From positions 35,001 to 99,000 of the forward strand of contig JAIVFJ010000108.1 in NCBI GenBank assembly GCA_025765615.1: a stretch of 64,000 bases of DNA. The letters run 5' to 3'. Numbering within the stretch: position 1 is the first letter of the stretch; every line of letters starts with the position of its first letter. Positions 10,477 through 20,105 of this stretch are shown here, one piece after another. The position numbers and the translations under genes were made by a program. The notes below the pieces were generated by a model. It saw only the letters and a list, made by a program, of their open reading frames with translations, made no database searches and was not told the DNA's origin. Source of the stretch: Zopfochytrium polystomum (Eukaryota > Chytridiomycota > Chytridiomycetes > Chytridiales > Chytridiaceae).

Positions 10477-11211
10477 ATGGCGGAGGAACAGCAGCCCTTC
10501 CTCGCCCCCGCCTACCGCGACGACCCAGGGACGAGCGACTCAATCGACCAGATGCAGCACTGCAACCACTGCAACCACTGCAACCTCTGCAACCACTGCG
10601 GCGTGCCGGTGGTCTCCGCTGCCGACAAGAAGCACCGCCCGCCGCAAGCGGCTGCCGCTGCCTTCACCACGACGCATCATGTGCATTCGCTGTTGCACCA
10701 CCACCACCACCCGCACTTCCATCCCGCAGCCTTCCACGCCAAACGCCGCAAGGCCCGCCTCGCCGTACTGAGCGATTTCGCGCACGTCTTCCTCGGCGGC
10801 GCGCTCCTCGTCTCGCGCACTGCGCACAGGCTCCACAACGAGCAGCGCGAGCTCAGGGAAGCCGTGGGGCTCGGTGAACCCGCGGTTTGGCGCCGGGATG
10901 CCTGGGTTCGGCGCCAAATATGACGAGGTGCAACCGTGCCACGACGCAGTGGATGGTGACGGCGACGACGACGACGACGACGACGATGACGACACCCCGC
11001 CGCCGCCGCCGCCGGAGAAGCCACCTCACCACAGGCACCCTGGGAAGCCTCCCGGTCACCCGCACCTACCGGCAAGCCCCCCGGCCGCCGCCCGCACCCG
11101 CACCCGCACACTCACCCTCCCAAGCCGTCGCCTCCCGACGAAGGCGAGGAGCCGCCCGAGTCGCCGCCGGATGACGGGGAGCAGGGTGTCGCTGGCGCTG
11201 AGAGCTTCTAA
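10477..11211 (+). pseudogene. Paralogue of the 8469 membrane protein, two frame breaks
   Basis: ATG 10477 opens with QPFLAPAYRDD, matching the 8469 protein. The single CxHCG motif is expanded to a tandem CNHCNHCNLCNHCG. A His-rich loop follows, then the hydrophobic helix (HVFLGGALLVSRTAHRLHNE, homologous to the 8469 helix). This frame ends at 10923. The family-like continuation (GMPGFGAKYDEV, then an Asp run and PPPPPPEKPPHHRHPGKPPG) is in the next frame from about 10885. The end (PHPHPHTHPPKPSPPDEGEE to a stop at 11209-11211) is in the third frame. Both breaks fall in GC-rich repetitive DNA. Function is unknown. Confidence 0.55.
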
Positions 11212-11456
11212 AGTGACTCAGTTTTTGCAATCACGTCATCGAAAGGGGGGTGGCGCGGTCTTGGCGTTGTTGTTCCGTGTCGTGCCTGGGTGTGCAAGCA
11301 GCAGCATCACAGAAACGAAAGTCTCATCTCAATAAAGTCGTGCAGTATGTTTTTTTACATCCGTCGCACTAGCACTGTACCGGGAGATCAGAGTATTGTT
11401 CAGCCAGGGGAAGAAAGTCTTTGACACTTGGACAAAATGAAAAAAAAGGCACCAGT

Positions 11457-12750
11457 TCAAACCCTTTTATTCACACTTTCCAGAAAAAAAGTTGGAACAG
11501 TAAAATGTGTGTAAGGGGCAGCTACCTCAATATTTGGTAGAACCACCTTGTTATTGATAACAGCCTTGATTCTCCTTGGCATACTTTCAACTAAACGTTG
11601 AAGGAACGAAGGGGGAATTTTGCTCCATGTGCTTGCAACTGATTTTTTCAACGCTGGAATTCCTGAGCAGCAATCCTTTTGCACTGTTAGTTTCAGGTGT
11701 TCCCAGAGATGCTCAATTGGGTTTAGATCCAGGCTTTGTGCAGACCAGTCCAGAACTTTCGATCCACATTTCTGAAACCTTCGTCCCACTTTCACTGCTT
11801 TGTGAGCTGGTGCATTGTCTTGCTGATAGATGATATTGGCAGTCACGTCCTGTTGGTAGTCCATTTTTATGTCCATATAGTCCAGAAAACCCTCAAACTC
11901 CAAATCCAGAATGTCAAGATACTTGGATGAGTTGAGTCTGCCGTCAATGGATGAAAAGCATCCTGGGTTCGAACCCATGAAACAACCCCAAATAGAGGAA
12001 GATTCCCGACTGCTCTTGTATGAACCTTGCAAGCACTTTTTCATCATACTTTCCCCAGCACTCCTCCATACACAGACCTTGCCCTGCTTCCCAGTTTCAA
12101 AAGTTGCCTTGTCAGTCCAGATAACTTTGGCCCAATCCTTGACAATCCCATCCTTACACTTGCAAGCAAATGCCAGGCGTCTTGCTCGATGCTTTGGAAA
12201 CAAAAAAGGCCTCTTCTTTGAAATACGGCTGTGAATTCCAAGCTGGTGCAAGTACTTCCAAATGGTTCTGGTTGAAACTGGAGAAAATCAGGCTGAATTC
12301 ACGATGTTTGAGATGTCCTGTAACAAACGGGGACGATTCTCTGCAGAGCCTTTTGTTGCCTGGGCAGATATCGTAGATTGTAGACTGAAAGCTTTTTGGC
12401 TGTCAGCTGTGTGGGAGATCCACCGGCTTTCTGTCTTGATAAAATGTTGTATGATACTATGGGCGCTTGATTGCTTGATCAGAAGGAAGTTGCTCATCCT
12501 GCGAATGCTCCATCCCTTCTCATGCAAGTTGACAACTGTCTTGCATGTTGCAGCATTGTGCTTTGTGTGATGCTGTTTCTCCATGCTGAATTTGGATGTG
12601 ATCTTGGGGATGGTGATGGCGGCAGGAGCTGCAGATTGGGTGGTGGTGGCAGGTGGATGAGGTTGTGTTGACAAGGCGTCTGAAGGACAGGAGAAGGCAG
12701 TCAAGGAACTGAGAGGAGTGATGATTGTATTGGAAACAATAATTCACTTG
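11457..12750 (-). mobile_element. Tc1/mariner-type transposon (DD34E), one in-frame stop
   Basis: The minus strand encodes a Tc1-like transposase in one frame from about 12704 to 11457. The N-terminal part has a helix-turn-helix-like LHEKGWSIRRMSNFL. The catalytic part shows IWTDKATF (first Asp), IIYQQDNAPAHK (second Asp) and SLDLNPIEHLWEHLK (Glu). The frame is broken once, by TGA at 12285-12287 between the DNA-binding and catalytic parts. No ATG is obvious upstream of the N-terminal segment; the first in-frame candidate is within it (MEKQHHTKHN). Terminal inverted repeats could not be delimited by eye. This is a mostly intact but probably inactive copy. Confidence 0.85.
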
Positions 12751-12980
12751 AGATATGGGACAGGTCCCCCATCCCCCTTTTATACCTTTTGAGAGTCTTC
12801 CTTGTCAAGACTCAAAGAAAGTTCCAGAAAGACCAATTAGTAATACAATGATACCAATGATACCAATGACAACAAGACAAGTCAGGAAAGCAAAGAAGGT
12901 TCCAGAATTCCACAAGGTCCCATGAAGGAATGTTCTAGAAGGTTCCAGAGGTTTCCAGAGGGTGATTCATAACAAAGAGA
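12718..12980. repeat. Dispersed repeat C, copy 1
   Basis: About 250 bp starting GTGATGATTGTAT and containing GACAGGTCCCCCATCCCCCTTT, GAGAGTCTTCCTTGTCAAGA and TGATTCATAAC is shared with 43611-43850. The two differ by scattered substitutions and short indels. It abuts the Tc1 transposase here and lies within copia debris there, so it may be a terminal piece of a third element such as a solo LTR. Confidence 0.85.
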
Positions 12981-12989
12981 GTATGTTCA

Positions 12990-13290
12990 ATCAGGGTATG
13001 CCGCATTGTGGGGATGATAGTCTTAATAGACAAATCAAAGCAGTGCTCCCAAAAGTGCTTTGCTGCATATTGGACATGCTCAGAGATGCCTTTCTGCACT
13101 TGTTCGGAAAAGCCAGAATCTCTGAGTGAAATTCAGAGAATGGCAGATCACACATGTTGAACTTTAGGTTCTCATCCATTGCCTTTATGGACAGGGCTTG
13201 CAAAACTCTGAATGGCCAACTCTCAGCTCAATTTGAACAGCCTGCGTGCATCTGGTTTCACTTGTGAGGTAGTTATTTGCAGACTTGTGT
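12990..13290 (-). pseudogene. Fragment of an NLR gene (NACHT-WD40 linker)
   Basis: Minus-strand segments closely match the linker between NACHT and WD40 in the NLR gene at 29374-34444. Examples are MDENLKFNMCDLPFSEFHSE here against NKHLKFNMCNLPFSDFHSE there, and upstream a NYLTSETRCTQAVQIE-like stretch against DYLTNPSRCTQSVHIE. Frames are broken and the P-loop and WD40 parts are missing. It shows the NLR is or was a multi-copy family spread among repeats. Confidence 0.82.
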
Positions 13291-13665
13291 GAGGACGACA
13301 GGCTGTCAAGCCTGTGACCTCAAATAAAAGAGTGTATACCCACATTTTCACTGATAATTGTGAGGATTGTACACCCGTCTCGAAGCACGTTATACACGCA
13401 TTCAGCTTGGACTCCGCTGTATATATTATTATTTTATTATTATTGGTCGTCCACATAATCCACCAACTGACACTTGTTGTCGCACCTACATCACCTGTCA
13501 CTATTATTATTTGTGCTATTATTATTACTATTATTATTATTCTGTACAATGGCTGCAGACCGACTGAGTCAGTGTTTGCTCAACTGCTGGCGTAGGGCTT
13601 CCTTGCTCAGTGGTTAGAGCGCTCCCTTCAATTGGGAAGGTGCCAAGTTTGAGACGTGCAGACTA
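13288..13665 (+). repeat. Dispersed repeat B, copy 1, ending in a tRNA-like segment
   Basis: Starts with GAGGACGACAGGCTG, continues with (TTA)-rich DNA, and ends at about 13595-13665 with a tRNA-like stretch (box A TTGCTCAGTGGTTAGAGC, a TCCC/GGGA anticodon stem with loop TTCAATT, degenerate box B AAGTTTGAGAC). The copy at 46406-46760 has the same order, including a tRNA-like end. The tRNA-like part is degenerate and not a functional gene. Confidence 0.65.
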
Positions 13666-16265
13666 TTGGGCTGCAAAGTCCACCATGTCCAGCTAGTAAC
13701 CCTTTACTTTTGGAATGACTAAGGACTGAACCACTTCTGTGGGAGAATTGCAAAGTCCAGATGCCCAGCTACCATGATGTTATGCCTCATATCAGTGGTA
13801 TGAGAAGACAGGGCTTTTCTTTCTCTTTCTGTTGATGATTTTTACATATTTTTTCAATTAGTATTTTCCTTTGTTTTGGCTCTTTTTCTTGTTTTATCTT
13901 TTATTTAGTTGTTTGTTTACTGTCTCTCTTTGTGTGTCTTCCTTTCTTTCTGTGGCTGTGGTGAATGTCTTCTTGTCTGCACCAATCATTTCTTGCCAGT
14001 CCCTCCACCCCCCTCCACTCTGCTCTGGTGGCTGTCTGCCAAGAAATGGCCCCATGATTCTCTGAGCTGTCTCTCTTTGTTGATGGCTCAGCACCATTTG
14101 GTGAATCACCCATCCATTCTGTTCTTTACTGTTTTATTTATTGTTTTGTTGTTTTGTATGTGTGTACCCTCCTCTTTCCTCTCCTCCCTGTGATTCCAAC
14201 CCTCTCCTATTTAAACTGCTGCCCCCCCTTCTTGTTGACTGTGAGAACTGTACCTGAAGTCCCTTGCCTGCCCTTTTCTTCCTGACTGTGTGTATGAGCT
14301 GGGGGTTGCAGTCCCCTGGTGTCTGACATCAGGTTGAAGTCCTCTTGGCCATCATGGCAGTGTGCTGGGTTCAATCCCCAGTGCACCTCACCATTCTGCA
14401 TACTGTTTGGGTTGGACTGGGTAGGAGCCACTTGGTGATGGAAGGATAGAGGGTAAATCTGTGGTGGTGCCTCTAGGTTCCTGTCAATACATCTAGTCAA
14501 ATCCAGGTCTCTCAAGGTGATATGAATGAGCTGGCTGGTCGGGTACTGCTGCAGAAATGGTCTCTCAGGTATGCCCCCATCTCCCTGGTTGTTGGCTCCT
14601 GTTGTGAGATTCCTAATCTCACTGATCATGGTCTTAGCTGGGGTCTCCCTAAAAGCTCTTCCCCAGTTGTGACTATGTCATTATATTGGCCCCCCATATT
14701 TATTTTTTATTACCATTCATCACATCCCTCACGGGCTCTAGTGTTTATCACTATAAAAGAGCATCCTGTGTTCCTTGTGCTGAATGGGTCTAAGCACAAG
14801 GGGCACACCCCTTATTCATCCTATTCATTCTTATTTTTACTCATTTTCCTTTTTCTCTCATTTTCCCACCTTTCAATCCACTGTCCCTGCACTGATGTGG
14901 TCTCAAAGCCTCAAATTATGTTCACCCCAAATTTGGAGGCAGGAGAGACACTGGGTGGAGGGGGGGTGTGGCTGAAAGAGTGATTCACCCTTCCAAATTG
15001 TTCTTTCTTTCATTTTCTCCTTTTGTTATGTCTTTTCCCTTTTTCTCTTTTCTTTCTTTCTTCCTTCTTTCCTTTTTTCTCTCCTCCCCTTTCCTATAAA
15101 TACTCCCTCTCTCCCCTCCTTTGTTCTATATATATCTACTCTCTCTCAATAAATCCTACCTAGGTAACAACCAATCCTTTTCTTTCCTCTTTGGTGTTTC
15201 TCCCTAGGCCAGTGCTACCAGACCAAGCTGGGGATGGAGTCCTCTTAGGCCAGTGCTACCAGACCAAGCTAGTAGAGGTATGATTTCCCCAGGCCAGTGT
15301 GTTGTATGCCAAGCTGGGGTGAGGTTTCCTTCCCTTTCCTTTCTCTTCCTTCCCCTACCTGGTTGGTTCTCACATTGAGCTCTGCCTCTGTGATACTGGC
15401 AGATGCCATACTGTCTTAGGGCATTCCTTTGTTGAACTACTGCCTGTTGGTCTCTGTGTTGGATAGTCAGGGCTTGAACCTGGGGCCTGTGGGGTACTTG
15501 AGCAACTCCACTTGGTCTAGCTGTCCTTGAATAAAGACAGAATTGAACCACATCATCCATCTTTGTTGAGTTTGAGCTGAATCCAGGGTACTGGCTCTGC
15601 TAATAACCAGGAGCTTCCCATCTTAAAGACTTGTCTTATCCCTATTGCCACTAGACTATGGATGAGCCCCTGAAGATGAAGAGGAGATCTCATACTGTGG
15701 CCTCTGGTGGGCCTGGTCTTCACTGGGTTCAGACCCTCTTTCTCTCAGATTAATGCCTGTGATGTCATGGTGCCACACTTGTGTGTGGGAGTGGGTTTTA
15801 ACTTTCCTTGCTTCTAAGATAGGGGATTCCTCTGGCCTGGTGAGGCAGATGTCTGTGTCCTAGTAGGATGAAGCAAGAAGAGTCCCACTGTCTCCCACCC
15901 TGTGTGCCCCCTCCTTGGATTGACTTGGAACCTCTCTTGGGAGTGAGACAAGATGTGTCTGGTTCTGTTAAGTGGAAAACAGTTCTGGTTTGATCCAACA
16001 GGCATCTCTGCACACTAACTGTTCCGTGTGTTTGCCCTTTGTGTCCAACCCCCTCCAACTTAGGGCTTGTCTTTGGCAGAGAGGGAGCTGGTGCTCCAAG
16101 GTAGTGGCTCCAACAGGTTGGGACCTGGCCACTTTCCTCCCCACTTTCTTGCCTTTCCCCTTGGCTTCTGCCTTGGGAAGGAGCTGGCACAGATTGGTTG
16201 GTGCTGCCTTGGGCGCACCCTTTGTTGCCCTAAGTCTCATTCCTTACTAATGGGAGGATTGAGTG
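13666..16265. other. AT- and pyrimidine-rich repeat territory, no supported gene
   Basis: Long CTTT/TTCC-rich stretches (for example 13800-14220 and 14990-15200) alternate with open but motif-free frames. I see no transposase, reverse transcriptase or host gene here. Confidence 0.45.
15206..15335. repeat. Imperfect tandem repeat of about 43 bp
   Basis: Three units begin (C/T)TAGGCCAGTG or CCAGGCCAGTG; the first two continue GCTACCAGACCAAGCT. They lie at about 15206, 15247 and 15290, with the third unit diverged. Confidence 0.7.
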
Positions 16266-16269
16266 GAGG

Positions 16270-16342
16270 GGTAATTGAACCCATGCCGCCAGAGAGACCA
16301 GAGCCCTAATCTGGCGCTTTAGACCAACTCAGCCATCTGCCC
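16270..16342 (-). pseudogene. tRNA-Leu-like relic
   Basis: On the minus strand GGGGCAGATGGCTGAGTTGG begins a leucine tRNA body with anticodon stem CCAGA/TCTGG and loop TTAGGGC. In an intact tRNA-Leu(AAG) this loop would be TTAAGGC, so the anticodon is altered to AGG. The T loop has an extra base and the 3' acceptor does not pair. Confidence 0.7.
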
Positions 16343-16664
16343 CCTGACAACGCTGAAATGTGTTGCTTCCTGTGTCGGATGTTGCAGCACTGGGAGATTA
16401 CATGCACTTCATTTTGAAGTGAAAGCGACATGGCAAACCAAAGTTTGTCAGGCTACTGCTGTGAGAGGTTTCCAAGTTGCACATGCTGAATAAGCTATTT
16501 CCGTTTGATTCAAAATTCCTCTCTGGTGATGACTCCCATTTGAGGCAATTTGGCCAATCAAAAATGTCGGGTGTATTGCAAATATTCGGTTTGAAAACTT
16601 ACAGTGCTGCACTGAAAATTTTTTTCTCACCACCTCTGCAACTGCAGACTTGACATCCTGCAGA

Positions 16665-16748
16665 GCGGAGAGCGCACCACCTGGGTTAAGGCAACAGACT
16701 CGAAATCTGTTACTCTCTGGGTTCACAGGTTTGAGTCCTGCCTTTGTC
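16665..16748 (+). pseudogene. tRNA-Ser(CGA)-like relic
   Basis: The anticodon arm ACAGA-CTCGAAA-TCTGT, a long variable arm and T arm CAGG-TTTGAGT-CCTG match tRNA-Ser with anticodon CGA. The 5' acceptor and D stem are replaced by unrelated sequence, so it is probably not functional. Repeat A copy 1 starts about 95 bp downstream. Confidence 0.75.
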
Positions 16749-16840
16749 AACGAAGCAAGACTGAAGGCATGTAAAGTGTAAAGCTTGTTTTGCTGTTTGT
16801 ACTTTTGGTTTAAGTCATTCCATCCTGAGTGTTTCTCCTG

Positions 16841-17235
16841 TGTAAACAGTCTACTCTGAGTGAGGGAGTGGAAGGAGGGAATGAAGTGGAGATGTGTGTT
16901 TGTTGGTGGTTTTTCCCAACTTGGAGAGCAAGAGAACAACTCTGGTATGAATTATTGAGACATACTGATGATATGCATGCTATAACAGTCGCTAGGCGAG
17001 TGTGCCCAGCACAGGGTAAAAACATCTCCTACATTATCTGCTTGAGCAGAGGAGGAGGAAAACTGTTGACAACAGGTTTCTGTTCCACTTAATACTCGGA
17101 GTATTTGTCATCAGTGCAAGCCAGCACCCAGGTCTGCATTGGCAATGGCTTGCTCTCCTCATGCACATTGTGAGAACTATAACTGACAGTCACAATAGGT
17201 TTGGATCTGTCTTGTGGCTCTTGCTGCTAACCAGT
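16841..17235 (+). repeat. Dispersed repeat A, copy 1 (about 390 bp)
   Basis: Begins TGTAAACAGTCTACTCTGAG, contains CCAACTTGGAGAG, the AATACTCGGAGTATT near-palindrome, and ends near AACTGACAGTCACAATAGGT and its downstream GTCTTGTGGCTC. Other copies are at 40300, 40899 (reversed), 42229 (partial) and 52812 (reversed, partial). No coding capacity is seen. A solo LTR or a short interspersed element are both possible. Confidence 0.9.
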
Positions 17236-18203
17236 CAGTTCCGCCTAACACCCCTGGCAGCACATAAAGCGTTAAAGGGGGTGCCAGTGAGAACTTTGGC
17301 CTCCCAGGCCTCAAAGCAACCAACACTGTGTTGACCTGACCCAATGGTCAGGCAGAAAACTCAGTGATGTGACGCTGATTCTCTGTTTTGCAGAGATGCT
17401 AGTAGGAGTTTTAATAGGGGATAAGGTTTCAAATTGATATATATGGTCGATAAATCACTATTGGGCGGACTTGGGTACCACCCACAGCTGTCCTCGCAAA
17501 TATTGTCTGCGGTTATACAAAAACAACAGATATCTACGCAAATTATCTGAAGAAAGGCTGTGTATCTGCCCTCCATCAGACACCTGGGACTTAGACATTG
17601 ACACAGACATGTCAATACCATGTCTGTGTATTCCAGGATCCAGAGATCCAAGTATCCACTCCAAATCTGGAGGATGCCAGCCTAAAACCTTACCCAGAGA
17701 AGCTCTGTGTTGTCTTCACATACCCCTAGTTTGTAAGGTTTATTGCAATACAATAAATGGGTAAGTATTGGTTATGAATTTGGATCCTCAGTAAGGTCTC
17801 ACACAAATCAGACACGATTCGAAGCCCGATTGGGCTTGATTTGGGTTTTTGAACTCAAATTGTTACTTTTAGCAAAGGCTCTGGCATTTAATTCAATAAA
17901 ATGATCACTTTTAGCTGAATGAATGACCTTAAATCAGCCAGATATCCAAAAATTCACTAATTAAAAATTTCAAATTGAACTCAAATGGAAGATATTGACA
18001 AGTTGAAGAAATCATTTATAACCAAATGCGAACAATGCCAAAGTCCAACCTGATTTGATTCATGGTAAATCCTGACCCTTAGTCATTTCTGCCACTCTAC
18101 AATTAACAGAGAGCGACCTCCAAGAACAGGCACGGGCATCAAGATTGAGGATCCAAAATGGCAATGGAGGGAAACAGGCATACTTGGTTTCAATGCTATA
18201 CAA
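17236..18203. other. No supported gene
   Basis: AT-rich sequence with degenerate internal TTGGGCTTGATTTGGG-like motifs near 17830. No coding or RNA feature is supported. Confidence 0.45.
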
Positions 18204-18285
18204 CGACAACGGCATGACTCTAACCTGCGCACCCAAAGAGTAACAGATTTTGAGTCTGTCGCCTTAACCACTCAGCCACATTACA
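18204..18285 (-). pseudogene. tRNA-Ser-like sequence with CAA anticodon
   Basis: The minus strand has D arm GGCTGAGTGGTTAAGGC, anticodon arm ACAGA-CTCAAAA-TCTGT, a long variable arm and a T arm GCAGG-TTAGAGT-CATGC with one mismatch. The body is a serine tRNA, but the anticodon reads CAA (leucine) where CGA would be expected, a single G-to-A change. The acceptor pairs poorly, so I call it a pseudogene. Confidence 0.75.
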
Positions 18286-18572
18286 GCTGTTGGCTGAAAG
18301 CCCTCACCTGGAGTGAACTGTTGCAACAGCCAAAACAGAAGCCAAACATCCTAAGACAGCCAACTGTAGAACTGCAACCCTGGTATTTGTGGGAGACTAA
18401 GACAGCCTGTTGCATCACCCTGATGAGAGCAAAACTCCATTGAGTATGTGAGCAAAGAAGGGGCCATGGCACCGGATCAATTCCTATCAACTTGTCAGTG
18501 TAAAGCACAATGACGTGGTGTCCAGCCTGTGGAATGAAACCTTGGGAACCTTACCAAGCACTTGCACATCCC
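18286..18572. other. Short intergenic stretch
   Basis: Nothing recognised between the tRNA-like sequence and the TTAA that marks the piggyBac end. Confidence 0.4.
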
Positions 18573-20105
18573 TTAACCCTTTAAAGGTCAGTGCCACTAT
18601 GCCTCATGCAGCACAATGACCCTCAAAGTTGTCCCATACCTAACTTCTGCACTGATGCGACTTTTATGATGAAACTAGAACCAGCACGCTCAGAATTGAA
18701 AGGGCTTTCTGTTGGTACCTTTTCACCTTGTTTTACCCAATCTAGGCAAATAGTAATTGCAACAAAACTGCAGCTGTGCCAATGGCGGCACGCCTTTTCT
18801 CCTATTAGTGGACTGATGTAAAAACTGCATGATGTTTCCTCCAAGTCCTCCAGCACTTACCTGTCCTGACTGGGAACCTGCATCCAAAGTCTTTCCAGAA
18901 TAAACCTCAAATTTGTAAATGTGTCCACTTTCCGGATCAGCCAAGGCCTGGCTTATTTGGAGAGTACTGCTTGATTCCAAGACATCCCTTGAACGAGATC
19001 ATCATCTCATCAATAGAAACATTTGAGCCAAGTTCATAGAGACTTTGAAAACTCTTCCCAACAGCATCGAGAACCTCATCCACTTTGTAGGTCTTGCTGC
19101 GGGTGGGAGAGGCTGGATATTTGCTCTCAGCACAGAAGTGCAAGTACCGCAGAATGGCCTTGAAATGAGATTTGGAGATGCCTGAAATTTCTCTGGTATT
19201 TCGATTGAGAAGAGGATGGGTGCTCCACTTGTCCTCCCAGTCATTGGATGGGCTGACACCATTCCAGATGAGAAGACCAATGAATCTTGAAAGCTCCTCT
19301 TTTGTGAACCATGCCCCATCACCACCTTCAGCAGCTTCAGCGCCTGCTTCTTCTTCAGTCTCACGATTGAGTTCTTCTGCAGACAGTTGAGCACAATCCA
19401 AATAGCCAGCTCCATCTCCTTTTTCTTCAGACATTCCATTATTTGGGTGATGCAGTTCATGTTTGTATGAAGTACAATCAAATTCTGAACTTCTTCGTTC
19501 CAAACAAGATCAAATGCATCCTTTGGAGTAAACTGTGCAGCTTGTTTGGCTGAGACACGAACAGTTTTTGACAGTGTTCCAGTCTCATGTGGATGACGGC
19601 ATGGATGCAATGTCTGTGCTTTTGTCACCGATTCAACCCACTCAGCTGGGTTGGTTGTACACTGCTCACCCCTGCAAGGAGCACACCTATGTCTCTTTCA
19701 AACTGCTCAGCATTGACAATCACAATGTCATCAATCATCTCAAGAGGATGAGGTCCATCAGAGCTCTCATCAGCCAAGAGCAAGAAGCACCAGTGGAGCC
19801 AACTTGTGCCTCAGAATTTCCTGGATGAATCAATGCTGAAGAAATCTGTCCACTTTCAGCAGAACCCATCACCCCCCCAACAGCAGATTCCAATGGAAAA
19901 GCAACCACTTGTCCCCGCATCAAAGTTCTGTTTTCAGCACTTGCAGCAGATCCAGAAGCATCCAAATTTTTATGAACACCAGGCAGTGTAGAGGGCTCCA
20001 AACTTCCATGTCCAGCACCAAAGGTTTGCGTGGGCTCTCTGCGTATGTTATAAATATCTGTTCCTGCTTGACAGCGCATAAGAGAGCCACTTTGAGCCAC
20101 ACAAT
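18573..20105 (-). mobile_element. Decayed piggyBac-type transposon
   Basis: The minus strand encodes pieces of a DDE_Tnp_1_7 transposase. In order they are an N-terminal segment (about 20100-19735), TPKDAFDLVWNEEVQNLIVL (about 19545-19485), then in another frame ELSRFIGLLIWNGVSPSNDW, KSHFKAILRYLHFCAESKYP and SIDEMMISFKG with the first catalytic Asp. After a further break comes ALADPESGHIYKFEVYSGK. At least two frame changes make it inactive. A TTAA at 18573-18576 followed by CCCTTTAAAGGTCAGTGCC fits the TTAA target and CCC-starting ends of piggyBac elements. The other end was not found. Confidence 0.82.

Noticed and set aside
14340..14400. Box B-like GGGTTCAATCC with pairing arms (tRNA candidate)
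   Set aside because: No matching D arm, anticodon arm or acceptor could be assembled.
15440..15520. Minus-strand AGGTTCAAGCCCT resembling a T arm
   Set aside because: The rest of the cloverleaf does not fold.
19735..20100. Independent 121-codon minus-strand gene
   Set aside because: Position and frame fit the N-terminal part of the piggyBac transposase.
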